Shown piece by piece: positions 53,393 through 61,578 of a DNA stretch of 64,000 nt (its first letter is position 1; the number at the start of each line of letters is the position of its first letter). The stretch spans positions 184,193 to 248,192 of the forward strand of contig CACZBZ010000001.1 in the NCBI GenBank assembly GCA_902779505.1. The letters run 5' to 3'. The notes beneath the pieces are model-generated. The model was not told where the DNA came from. It made no database searches and saw nothing but the letters and a program-made list of their open reading frames with translations. A program made the translations under genes and the position numbers. Origin of the DNA: an uncultured Lachnospiraceae bacterium (GTDB lineage: Bacteria > Bacillota > Clostridia > Lachnospirales > Lachnospiraceae).

Positions 53393-56300
53393 TTATACTG
53401 TCTTAGGTATCGCTATCTTCTTGTCTCTCTTAAAGAAGAGGAACAGAGATGTTGCAGCTAAAGCTAAAGCAACAAACCACTTAGGATGAATAGCATCACC
53501 TGTCTTAGGAGTATAATCAATAGTTCCTGAAGTCAGGTTGGCTGTATCAACGTATATCGTATAAGGCGAGAAGTGAGTTGCCGTAAATGATACACAAGGA
53601 ATACCGTCAATAGACGTGAACTTGCATGCAAGGTCTTCCAGGGTATTTGAGTCATTCACCGCTCCAACCATATTGTTACCTGCATACTGTGCAAGTGCAT
53701 CAGGTATAGGCATAGTTATATTGACACTAAGTCCTGTTGTATCAGTGATCTTGTTGGTTCCTGTAGAATCATAGAGACTGATATCCATAGCAAAATACTT
53801 AATAGGACTCATGTCAGGATATTTAGCAGCCAAAGCTGTTGCAACCCTGTTAGCTGCATCTGCACTCTCGGTTACTCTGACTATAAAGCTGTCAGTAGAT
53901 CCCGATACTGATGCGTACGCCTTATCTGTATTGGATACTCCGGGCTTGGTAATATCAATCGTAGTACCATTATTACCATTTCTTGAAGACGTACCCGAAT
54001 TAGTTCCGTTTCTGTTGGTAGTACCGGATGAATTCCTGCTACCGCCTCCATTGTTGGAACTTGCAGCTGTCTTATTCTTGTAAGTAGCAGTGATGGTTGC
54101 ATCACTCGAGCCCATCTTAATTATAGTTGCTTTACTTGTGGCACTTTCAATTGTAATACCCGAACCATTAATAACCCACTTGTCAAATTCTTTACCATCG
54201 GGGGCATCTATAGCTTCAATGAGCACCTCTGTGCCTTCAGAATACTGACCAGAGCCTCTACCATATATTACCTTAAGGTTATGCTTTGTTGCTGAGCCCG
54301 TAGGTGTAACAGATGATGTTACCCCAGGTGTTCCTGCTCCGGGTGTAGTTGCTCCAGGCGTTCCCGATCCCGGTGTTGTTCCGGGAGACACATCTGGAGA
54401 TACTACAGGAGTTAATGAATTATCTATTGAATCATATCTTGCCTCAAATTCAATAATATCTCCATTAGACATCATATCTTTTGTAAGAACAAGTTCTTCA
54501 ATCTCATCTTCAGAATAAGTAGCCCCAGTTTTTCGATTTACCCATGTTGCAAACTTGTACCCGGTATGATAACTAGCATATTCTTCCGACGTCTCATGCT
54601 TTTTAAGGGTTGCCTCGCTTCTGCCATTGGGGCTCTCACCCGGTTTCTTTTTGTCGGGAGTACCTAATTGTGCCATGTCACGACCACAATAATAGAAAAC
54701 AAAAAATGTAGGATCATTGTCTATAATTGCGGCAACCTTGTTTTTACCAAGTTTTTTTGACATCTTTGCGACAAGTGTATCTTCACCCACTGATAAAGTA
54801 GGAACATCCTTTTCCTCTAGATCATTTCCAAAAGCATCTGCAGATAAAAGCAATTCCGGATTCCCAATAGCAAGCCAAATACCAGGATCTTTACCAAACG
54901 CATCATCATCAATCTCTCCAACTACATCCGGTATTGTTACTTTAGATAAATTATCACAACTATAAAAACAATACTTTGGAATCGTATCTTCCTTAATGCC
55001 GTCAAGATTAACAAAGTTAATAACATCACAGTTACTAAAAGCTCCCTCTGATATCTCTTCAACATTTGTCAACTCAGGATCCGTATTCTTATTAATACTT
55101 TTATCGCCAACTACATTTGTGTCTCCACGTCCGGGTAAGCACTGAATTATTTTTTTACCAGTGTCGGTATTTTCATACACAATACCATTAATCGTCTCAA
55201 AATCAGTATTACCACACGTAACAGAACCAAGTTTTTTACAATCAGCAAACGGAAGTGAACCTAAATTCTCAATATCATCACCTAACGATAGATTTCTAAG
55301 ATTTTCACAATTATAGAAAGCTAAATCCGGAAGATATTTTACGTCATGCATAATAATTTTTTCGACAATATCATTACCATATGGACTTTCTTCGTCGCCT
55401 TCAAATTTCAAAGATTGATCCGTTCCTTCGGTAACTATTTTGTCTAGTTTCTTCAAATAATACGCATCCGGCACGGCATATTCATAGGTTTTATCAGTTT
55501 TTCCATATAACCCATTAAATAGACCATATGCTTTATATATATTAAAATAGTCTAGACCTGAAGACGCAGTTGACGGGTCCAAATATACTTCTACATTTTT
55601 ATTATTAGAATATCCTCCTTCCGGAGCAGGATTAATTATATAGCCCTTAACATCAATAGATTCTATTCCTTCAGGTATATCTATAGATTTAACAGCGTTA
55701 TATAAATCCTGTTCATTCTTGGTTAATGTCTGATTATTTTTAATTTTATCTACAAGGCTATATCCCGCTATAGCATTTCCGTCAGCATCCTTATCTAATC
55801 CGGCGGCAATTGCATAATCATCCAACTGGTCAAGATGTGGATAATCAACAAGAGTTGCAAGCCCATTAGTATTATCAAGGATAACAGTTAAATTTGAAGG
55901 TGAATTCGTCTTATAACAAACTCTTATGCCTTCATTAGCATCAACATAATTATCAGATTGCATTGACCATTCAAAAGGAGCATAGTTCTCACCGATCTCA
56001 CCATAGATAGTCAGCTTTGAACTTCCTGTTGCCAACGCATCCAACCCAATTTCTTGTGGTTCAAAAGTAAACTGTGCAGCCGATTTGGGATTTGTCTTAA
56101 ACTCAGCTGGTGTTGCAAAATGTATTTCGGTCAATAACTTACAGTTCTCAAATGCAAATGCATCTATCTTTCCATCTACACCTTCAATATCATCATAGCC
56201 TATGTTTTCACCAATAGTTACTTTTTCAAGTTTATCGCAACCATAAAATGCACCAACACCAATTTCCCTCACACTATCGCCAAGAACTACCTCAGTAATA

Positions 56301-58654
56301 TTATCAAAGTCTTTAAATGCACTGACTATTTCACTATGGTCCCTGGGGAATGTCGGATCATTAGGATTACGGCTATCGCCTTCAATCTTATAAATCTGAC
56401 TACCGTCTTTAATTATAACTTTTGTTACATTATTCTTAACGTCTGTATTAAAGCAATTACTGTCTATCGACTTAAGGGTAACGCCGGCAACTGAACTAGG
56501 TATAATAAGATCTACAGCCTTATCAGCACTCGAGGTTCCGGGAACATATGTACAATTAACAAGCTTTCCGTTTACATCAATACCCTGAATTAAAAAGCCA
56601 TTGCTTACTTCATATGTAGCTGGATTGTTAATATCATCATCTCTATAATATTTGTAAGTAACCGGAATACCATCTGGAGAATTCCTGGCTACATCCATAG
56701 AAGCACGCCATGTACACTGTCTAGGAACCGAATATGGATCACCTTCTGGCCCCAAAACATAAAATTCACTATTAACAACATCATAAAACATAGTCGGATC
56801 GTAAGATACACCTTTAAGGTTATCATGACTATCGGCACCTACACCAATAGGAAACTCAAATGAACTTAAATTAATACATCCAGCAACTAATGTATCAGGA
56901 ATATCTGGAGTCCCTGTGTTGTCCGCAGGATTATATGTGCCTTTTGTAGACAAACCGGCAGACAGTATTACCCTTTGTAGCGCTTTTCTATTTGCAAGAG
57001 CAAATTGGCCAAGCTTATCTCCATCAGTTATATAGTCAGGAAATTTGAATTCAACTACCTTATCAGTAATAGCTAAATCTTTTGTTTTTGCAAAAGCATA
57101 ATCACCGATTTGAGTAATGTTTCTATTATCACCAAAAGAAACACTGCTTAGATCCTTTGCATCACAAAAAGCAGCTTTTCCAATAGTAGTAGCATTCTGT
57201 CCCTCCTGAAATTCTACACTTTGTAAGTAACCGCAATCATAAAATGCTCCATCCTCTATTGTCACAAGTGTATTAGGAATAGTTAATGAGTTGACTGACG
57301 TAAGTACAAATGCTTCTTTACCAATAGATCTCACACCTGTTAAATCAATCGTTTGAAGGTCTTGACAATTATAAAACGCCTGATTACCAACCATTGTATT
57401 TCCGCCAAAAACAACTTCATTCAAAACATTAGTATCTTTAAAGGCCCTATCGCAAATAAAATTGATACTTTGACCTAATGTAAGTTTATTAACATTTACA
57501 ACATTTTCAAAAGCTCCTTTACCGCTTGCATCTTGTCCAATACCTCTAACCCTTATAGCCTGACGAACAACGACCCCCTGTCCATCTGTAAAAAATCCCT
57601 TCCCATAGGACTTACTTGGAGTAAATGCAGTTCTAACATCTACCTTATCACTTTTAACAACATAGACTTTATCCGACGGAAGCCTACTTCCATCAGTAGC
57701 ATAATTACATCTACCGATGTCTTTTAAATACAGTCCGTAAGAGGGGTCTTCTCCAGTTTTATTACTTAATACCCAGTTGACATAGTCCGTCTCATCATCT
57801 CCGACAATCTGTCTACAAACGTAGCGATATCCTGTATCTCCTCTGTAAATACTGCTTTCAGATTTCTTTCTAGTAACTGTGTTTGGGACAACCGCCGGTT
57901 CCCCTTTAGAAATAGCCTCTTTATACGCATTATATTTAGTAACGTAATCATTTAAATCATCAGGAAAAAATGTACTAAAAAAATTATATACTTCATTAGA
58001 GCTTGACCATAAAGCTGGGTCTCCATCTAATGTATACTTGATGCCAAGTTTTTCGATTTTAACATTAACCGGAGATTCGCTGCCAAATTTGACTGGAACA
58101 ACAATATATTTATCATCACTAGCATATTCAGTAGTTGGATAACTTGTGCATGAGCCGAATGAAACAGAATCATCGTTAAGATTATTAAAAGCATCCAACT
58201 CAATCGTCACATAATCAGAAAAAAGCCAACCAGAAGAAAGGTCGAGAGGTCTTGGAGTTGCTTCGCTATTATTGTACCCAGTTATAAACGCATTATTTAA
58301 TATAACATCAGAGTTAGAATTACCTTCACTTTTATACTCAAATTGCCAGTCAAGAACTTGAATTCCAGTACTTTCATCCAGATAGTACGTTCTTCCAGTA
58401 TTCGTAAATGAATTTATGTTGCCAAGACTCTGTGCCCTAGCCATTGTAAGGTTATCCTCTGCTGCTTCGGCACTAATCCCCAAGGAAGCATATGATTGCA
58501 CTTGACTAGCAGTATCATTAGGATCATAAGCCTGCGTCTCGGGTATCGGTATAGCCGCAACCGTAATTGCAGTCACCATAAGAAGCGCACCAACGGTACG
58601 TCTTATTGTTCTCCTTCTCTTAATATTCTTTTTCCTGTTAACAGTCTTTCCCAT
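53393..58654 (-). CDS. Very large BspA-type LRR surface protein with InlB-like repeats and sortase-type end
   Basis: This 1753-residue protein has a signal peptide (about 1-42) and an N-terminal region of about 330 residues without repeats. Many BspA-type LRR units follow (about 370-1330, for example NVTKVIIKDGSQIYKIEG). An InlB-type beta-repeat (TGYKFATWVNRKTGATYS) and a second one (GTEVLIEAIDAPDGKEFDKW) come next. A Thr/Pro/Gly/Ser stretch follows, then a C-terminal domain like that of the neighbouring LRR protein. The end is TPKTGD, a hydrophobic segment and RDKK. GGAGG precedes the ATG. The interior (about 54.4-58.6 kb) looks more AT-rich, with codon use unlike the 3' end, which suggests mosaic origin. 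Probably cell-wall anchored. Confidence 0.86.
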   Translation of the reverse strand: MGKTVNRKKNIKRRRTIRRTVGALLMVTAITVAAIPIPETQAYDPNDTASQVQSYASLGISAEAAEDNLTMARAQSLGNINSFTNTGRTYYLDESTGIQVLDWQFEYKSEGNSNSDVILNNAFITGYNNSEATPRPLDLSSGWLFSDYVTIELDAFNNLNDDSVSFGSCTSYPTTEYASDDKYIVVPVKFGSESPVNVKIEKLGIKYTLDGDPALWSSSNEVYNFFSTFFPDDLNDYVTKYNAYKEAISKGEPAVVPNTVTRKKSESSIYRGDTGYRYVCRQIVGDDETDYVNWVLSNKTGEDPSYGLYLKDIGRCNYATDGSRLPSDKVYVVKSDKVDVRTAFTPSKSYGKGFFTDGQGVVVRQAIRVRGIGQDASGKGAFENVVNVNKLTLGQSINFICDRAFKDTNVLNEVVFGGNTMVGNQAFYNCQDLQTIDLTGVRSIGKEAFVLTSVNSLTIPNTLVTIEDGAFYDCGYLQSVEFQEGQNATTIGKAAFCDAKDLSSVSFGDNRNITQIGDYAFAKTKDLAITDKVVEFKFPDYITDGDKLGQFALANRKALQRVILSAGLSTKGTYNPADNTGTPDIPDTLVAGCINLSSFEFPIGVGADSHDNLKGVSYDPTMFYDVVNSEFYVLGPEGDPYSVPRQCTWRASMDVARNSPDGIPVTYKYYRDDDINNPATYEVSNGFLIQGIDVNGKLVNCTYVPGTSSADKAVDLIIPSSVAGVTLKSIDSNCFNTDVKNNVTKVIIKDGSQIYKIEGDSRNPNDPTFPRDHSEIVSAFKDFDNITEVVLGDSVREIGVGAFYGCDKLEKVTIGENIGYDDIEGVDGKIDAFAFENCKLLTEIHFATPAEFKTNPKSAAQFTFEPQEIGLDALATGSSKLTIYGEIGENYAPFEWSMQSDNYVDANEGIRVCYKTNSPSNLTVILDNTNGLATLVDYPHLDQLDDYAIAAGLDKDADGNAIAGYSLVDKIKNNQTLTKNEQDLYNAVKSIDIPEGIESIDVKGYIINPAPEGGYSNNKNVEVYLDPSTASSGLDYFNIYKAYGLFNGLYGKTDKTYEYAVPDAYYLKKLDKIVTEGTDQSLKFEGDEESPYGNDIVEKIIMHDVKYLPDLAFYNCENLRNLSLGDDIENLGSLPFADCKKLGSVTCGNTDFETINGIVYENTDTGKKIIQCLPGRGDTNVVGDKSINKNTDPELTNVEEISEGAFSNCDVINFVNLDGIKEDTIPKYCFYSCDNLSKVTIPDVVGEIDDDAFGKDPGIWLAIGNPELLLSADAFGNDLEEKDVPTLSVGEDTLVAKMSKKLGKNKVAAIIDNDPTFFVFYYCGRDMAQLGTPDKKKPGESPNGRSEATLKKHETSEEYASYHTGYKFATWVNRKTGATYSEDEIEELVLTKDMMSNGDIIEFEARYDSIDNSLTPVVSPDVSPGTTPGSGTPGATTPGAGTPGVTSSVTPTGSATKHNLKVIYGRGSGQYSEGTEVLIEAIDAPDGKEFDKWVINGSGITIESATSKATIIKMGSSDATITATYKNKTAASSNNGGGSRNSSGTTNRNGTNSGTSSRNGNNGTTIDITKPGVSNTDKAYASVSGSTDSFIVRVTESADAANRVATALAAKYPDMSPIKYFAMDISLYDSTGTNKITDTTGLSVNITMPIPDALAQYAGNNMVGAVNDSNTLEDLACKFTSIDGIPCVSFTATHFSPYTIYVDTANLTSGTIDYTPKTGDAIHPKWFVALALAATSLFLFFKRDKKIAIPKTV

Positions 58655-59008
58655 CTTGGGACCTCCGTCTCATAAAAAGCATTATTTAAATAACGTTAAT
58701 CAGCATTATAATGGGGCATAATTATACAACCCCGTTATGTTTATCGGCATAATAAGTCTAAAATTTAACCCACTACCCCATATTTAGACAACATAACATA
58801 ATAATTGTACTATATTTTGATATAATTTCAAGGTGTTTTAACAAGATATTGTGTTTTCGTATGTATAAATATGTAGATTTCACAAATGATTTGATGACTT
58901 ATATCACAACAAAAAAGAAGCCTCAGAATTTGAGCTCCAGATTATAATTATTTCTCGATTTATTCAATTTATGATTTTCCCCCAAATACAGGCTTTATAA
59001 GAGGTTCA

Positions 59009-59095
59009 TCACATTTCATAAGCCAATTTTTAGCAATTTCTCACATTTTATGAGCCACTTTTTTCTATATTCTCACATTTTATGAGGCACTTTTG
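59009..59095. repeat. Three direct repeats of 32-base period
   Basis: Copies begin at 59009, 59041 and 59073. The shared core on the plus strand is TCACATTTTATGAGCCACTTTT with one to four changes per copy, and the intervening bases are AT-rich. Equal spacing (about three helical turns) suggests a protein-binding array or a short tandem duplication. There is no adjacent ORF. Confidence 0.7.
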
Positions 59096-59169
59096 GTGAT
59101 TATATTCCAATTCAAAGCAGGGCATTTACCCAAAATGCAAGAAAGGCTCTGGTCCCTCCCTCCCAACAA

Positions 59170-59194
59170 AAAACCGGGACAACGTCCCGGTTTT
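59170..59194 (-). terminator. Intrinsic terminator downstream of the toxin gene
   Basis: On the minus strand the arms AAAACCGGGAC and GTCCCGGTTTT form a perfect 11-pair stem with a 3-base loop, continuing into T's. It lies about 150 bases after the toxin stop codon. Confidence 0.8.
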
Positions 59195-59348
59195 CACCAC
59201 TTCTCTGCTACTGCGACTTCTCGGTTTTATCAGTCTTATAAGCTTTATTCTTATTTATATGATACTCATATTCATTATCTGTCAATATAATCCACCTGTA
59301 ACATCTACATTTCAGCCAACTTCTTCAGAATTGCCAAGAAATAATTAT

Positions 59349-59870
59349 TTAAAACCTTTCGAGTATCTGCTCCAACTTACTCCATTTCAGACAACGCCGC
59401 TTTAATGGGCCACTTCCGTTCTTCCTACACACCATTTTATAAAGCTTATCTGCCTTTTTAACAAGAATTTCCTGATTTTGTCTGCAAAAATTTAACTGGT
59501 CGATCATCAGATTTTTATAGTATTTCATTTCCTGACTATCATTAGAATGAATCTTAAGATCAACTTCCCTAATAACATCCTCGCGAACAGGAATCATATT
59601 ATTAAAATCCAAAACACAAATAAGTTTACCATCTGCATCGAATACTCTGTGAAAATCCACGCTGTTCTTCATCGTTTTATGCTTTTCCTTTGGAGAACTC
59701 AAAGGAATACAATATTGCTTCTCTCCACAGATGATAACTATGCCAACAAACGGACGATTATCCTTTTCCACCTGTGGCGATACCGAAAATACCCTGTCAT
59801 CACCTTGATTATGCAGATTCCGGATATACTTCATGTCCACAGTATATAAGTTTAGACGTTTCTGCTCCAC
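59349..59870 (-). CDS. Type III toxin-antitoxin endoribonuclease (ToxN/AbiQ/CptN-like)
   Basis: The start is GTG at 59870 with GGAGG five bases upstream. An in-frame TTG at 59882 lies inside that ribosome site. The 173-residue product shows the family hallmark FVGIVIICGEKQYCIPLSSP followed by KEKHK (about residues 42-66), which forms the catalytic core in ToxN. FDADGKLICVLDFNNMIPV also resembles family members. The N-terminal strand LNLYTVDMKYI is likewise typical. Such toxins cut RNA at short motifs and process their own antitoxin RNA, which inhibits them. Upstream lie tandem RNA repeats and an attenuator hairpin, the standard arrangement. Some relatives abort phage infection. Whether it belongs to the ToxIN, CptIN or AbiQ subgroup cannot be settled by eye. 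Confidence 0.9.
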   Translation of the reverse strand: MEQKRLNLYTVDMKYIRNLHNQGDDRVFSVSPQVEKDNRPFVGIVIICGEKQYCIPLSSPKEKHKTMKNSVDFHRVFDADGKLICVLDFNNMIPVREDVIREVDLKIHSNDSQEMKYYKNLMIDQLNFCRQNQEILVKKADKLYKMVCRKNGSGPLKRRCLKWSKLEQILERF

Positions 59871-59889
59871 GTAATCCTCCAAAAAGAAA

Positions 59890-59911
59890 GGGCTGTTCCA
59901 AAGAACAGCCC
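59890..59911 (-). terminator. Attenuator terminator between antitoxin repeats and toxin
   Basis: On the minus strand GGGCTGTTC-TTTG-GAACAGCCC is a nine-pair stem followed by TTTCTTTTT. The toxin ribosome site starts within the T-run. In type III systems this hairpin lets most transcripts end after the antitoxin. Confidence 0.9.
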
Positions 59912-60061
59912 ATCAACTTCCACTTTAGTTGGATATAATCCCTCACGGTAGGACTCACCGCTGTTACCACTGCCACTTTGATGGACAAACCATCTAGTAG
60001 GCCTCACTACTCTTACCACTGCCACTTTGATGGAAATCCATCCAGCAGGCCTCTCTGCTTT
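59912..60061 (-). ncRNA. Type III antitoxin RNA (tandem repeats)
   Basis: On the minus strand there are two full and two partial copies of an imperfect repeat that begins AAAGTGGCAGTGGTAA. Units run 60061-60029 (5' truncated, 33 bases), 60028-59980 (49 bases), 59979-59927 (53 bases) and 59926-59912 (first 15 bases). Each full unit has a short self-complementary stretch near TGAGGCCTAC and another near GATGG...CCATC, suitable for the pseudoknot-like fold of these RNAs. The array lies between a promoter and an attenuator directly ahead of the toxin. No protein is encoded. Confidence 0.85.
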
Positions 60062-60069
60062 GGAATTTA

Positions 60070-60099
60070 ATTTTACTTCCAACACAGATTAGAAGTCAA
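60070..60099 (-). promoter_or_regulatory. Promoter candidate directly before the antitoxin repeats
   Basis: Minus-strand TTGACT (60094-60099) and TAAAAT (60070-60075) with an 18-base spacer. A transcript would begin at the first repeat. Confidence 0.55.
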
Positions 60100-60138
60100 T
60101 ATTTTTATATAAATCTTCTATGGATATTCTTCAATTAC

Positions 60139-60167
60139 ATTATACGCACCGCGCCACGCTTTGTCAA
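60139..60167 (-). promoter_or_regulatory. Consensus sigma-A promoter for the toxin-antitoxin locus
   Basis: Minus-strand TTGACA (60162-60167) and TATAAT (60139-60144) have an exact 17-base spacer, a full consensus match. It is about 70 bases before the first antitoxin repeat. Confidence 0.75.
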
Positions 60168-60189
60168 TAACTGTTTGGCATAAAACAAA

Positions 60190-60221
60190 AACCCTTGCAA
60201 CCATAATTGGTTACAAGGGTT
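60190..60221 (-). terminator. Terminator after the zinc-ribbon protein gene
   Basis: On the minus strand AACCCTTG-T-AACCA and TGGTT-G-CAAGGGTT pair around ATTA, with one internal mismatch, followed by TTTGTTTT. It insulates the toxin-antitoxin promoter from upstream genes. Confidence 0.8.
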
Positions 60222-60248
60222 ATATAATCAATAACTATGTATTCAGCA

Positions 60249-61544
60249 CTACGACTGCGACTTCTCAGTCTTCTCAGTCTTGGTATAAAGGAACCTGTCA
60301 AGAGCTGCGCCGTACTTAAGTGACTTGTCATCCACATACTTATTGGCCTGGCTGCTGATATGCACATTCTTCATGGCTCCTTTCAGCATGCCACCTCTTA
60401 TGAATCCGATGACTATACCTACTACAAGACATATAAATGCACCGACACCACCGGAGCCCTCCAAAAGTCCAAAGACTAATGCTATAAGATATACAGCAAC
60501 AGAAGACACCAAGCTTCCAAGAATAACCTGCTTCCAGTACTTGCCGTTATCAACAGGAAGTTCACCGACCATCTTGCCGGTCTGTCCGTTTACAGCGAAC
60601 TGATAAGTCTTTCCTTCGAATCTTCCGGACATCATCCACACGGGAAGCATTGCATACTCGGCCTTACCACCTGAGATATTGACGCTTTCACCTTTCATGG
60701 TCACTCCGTCATAGCCTTTGACAGCGTCACGCATCTTATTCTCAAAGGTTGATGTAACTCTTGTATTGGCTCTGGGCTCGGAATCCTTGCTGGTCACATC
60801 ATACTTATCAGCAAGATATCCGCTAAAATAAGCTGCATCATAAGGAACAGCCTTAGATGTATCGAAAGGTTCAAGAGAATCCATGGTCGCATCATCAATC
60901 TGACTTGCGGCATCAACGGGAATACGCACGAAGTCCATCTCACCGCTTCTCTTCAGACTGTAATAGTCTTTCTTGACATAATCATATTTGGCATCCGACC
61001 ATCTCTTCTCTTTATATGCATCAAAATTAACATATCCGTCAGCATGACAGCTAAAGAGCCAAAAGGGAACATAGATACCTGTGATCTTACTTATCCTGTC
61101 GCCTTTTGCAAAATTGTCGGGCAGGAGTTTTTTGCCCTTAATAAATTCCCTCATCTTGCTCTTTGCAGCATTCTTATCCACTGCAAAAGGAACAACAAGG
61201 TCGGGTTTGTAAGCTCCTTCAAATGACTTCTTTACGATTGCCTGATTACCGCAGTAAGGACATTCTGTGGCAGCCGTAAGATCTGTAGCCATCATCTGAG
61301 CATTACATGAAGGGCAGGTATAAGCTACTATCTTGCCGCTTTCATCTGTAATAGCTCCCTGTTCTATATGTTCCCAAGAAAGAGAGGAACCCGCATTGTT
61401 CTCCTTCTCAGCTTCTTCGGCTGCTTTCACCTGTTCCATATCGAAGCTGGCTCCACAGTATTCACAGGTCATCTCTCCTGTCTTACCGCTAAAATTAAGT
61501 TTGGCTCCGCATCCCGGACATTTAAAATTAGTTACTTCGCTCAT
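60249..61544 (-). CDS. Double zinc-ribbon membrane protein of unknown function (TFIIB-type zinc ribbon)
   Basis: This 431-residue protein starts with two zinc ribbons: CPGCGAKLNFSGKTGEMTCEYCG (four cysteines, residues 9-31) and YTCPSCNAQ ... TECPYCGNQ (about 74-99). A conserved soluble region follows (about 110-320), with LVVPFAVDKNAAKSKM and ITGIYVPFWLFSCHADGYVN. Two membrane segments lie near 339-359 and 366-388, and the tail is basic. Such proteins are common in Lachnospiraceae and are named only for the zinc ribbon. The role is unknown. AAAGGGA precedes the ATG, and the sortase gene is 34 bases upstream. Confidence 0.78.
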   Translation of the reverse strand: MSEVTNFKCPGCGAKLNFSGKTGEMTCEYCGASFDMEQVKAAEEAEKENNAGSSLSWEHIEQGAITDESGKIVAYTCPSCNAQMMATDLTAATECPYCGNQAIVKKSFEGAYKPDLVVPFAVDKNAAKSKMREFIKGKKLLPDNFAKGDRISKITGIYVPFWLFSCHADGYVNFDAYKEKRWSDAKYDYVKKDYYSLKRSGEMDFVRIPVDAASQIDDATMDSLEPFDTSKAVPYDAAYFSGYLADKYDVTSKDSEPRANTRVTSTFENKMRDAVKGYDGVTMKGESVNISGGKAEYAMLPVWMMSGRFEGKTYQFAVNGQTGKMVGELPVDNGKYWKQVILGSLVSSVAVYLIALVFGLLEGSGGVGAFICLVVGIVIGFIRGGMLKGAMKNVHISSQANKYVDDKSLKYGAALDRFLYTKTEKTEKSQS

Positions 61545-61578
61545 TTTATTCCCTTTCTTTTACATAGATCACATGATC

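Larger units (their letters stand above)
58655..59348. other. AT-rich intergenic region upstream of the LRR operon
   Basis: No gene is supported in these 694 bases. The part next to 58654 should hold the LRR operon promoter. Candidate minus-strand boxes include TTGTCT and TTAAAT 17 bases apart near 58765-58795, and TATAAT closer to the gene, but none is convincing. The middle holds three 32-base-period repeats and the right part a terminator at 59170-59194, both listed separately. Confidence 0.6.

Noticed and set aside
53811-54083. Plus-strand frames opposite the two LRR genes and the acidic tail of the 36.9 kb gene
   Set aside because: They are shadows of repetitive Pro, Ser, Thr or Glu coding on the other strand, with no ribosome sites or recognisable domains.
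59009-59095. CRISPR array
   Set aside because: Only three degenerate copies of period 32, with intervals too short for spacers and no cas genes in the window.
59852-60085. A 77-codon minus-strand reading frame through the antitoxin repeats
   Set aside because: It exists only because the RNA repeats lack stops in this frame. It has repeat-derived, low-complexity protein sequence, crosses the attenuator hairpin and overlaps the toxin start.
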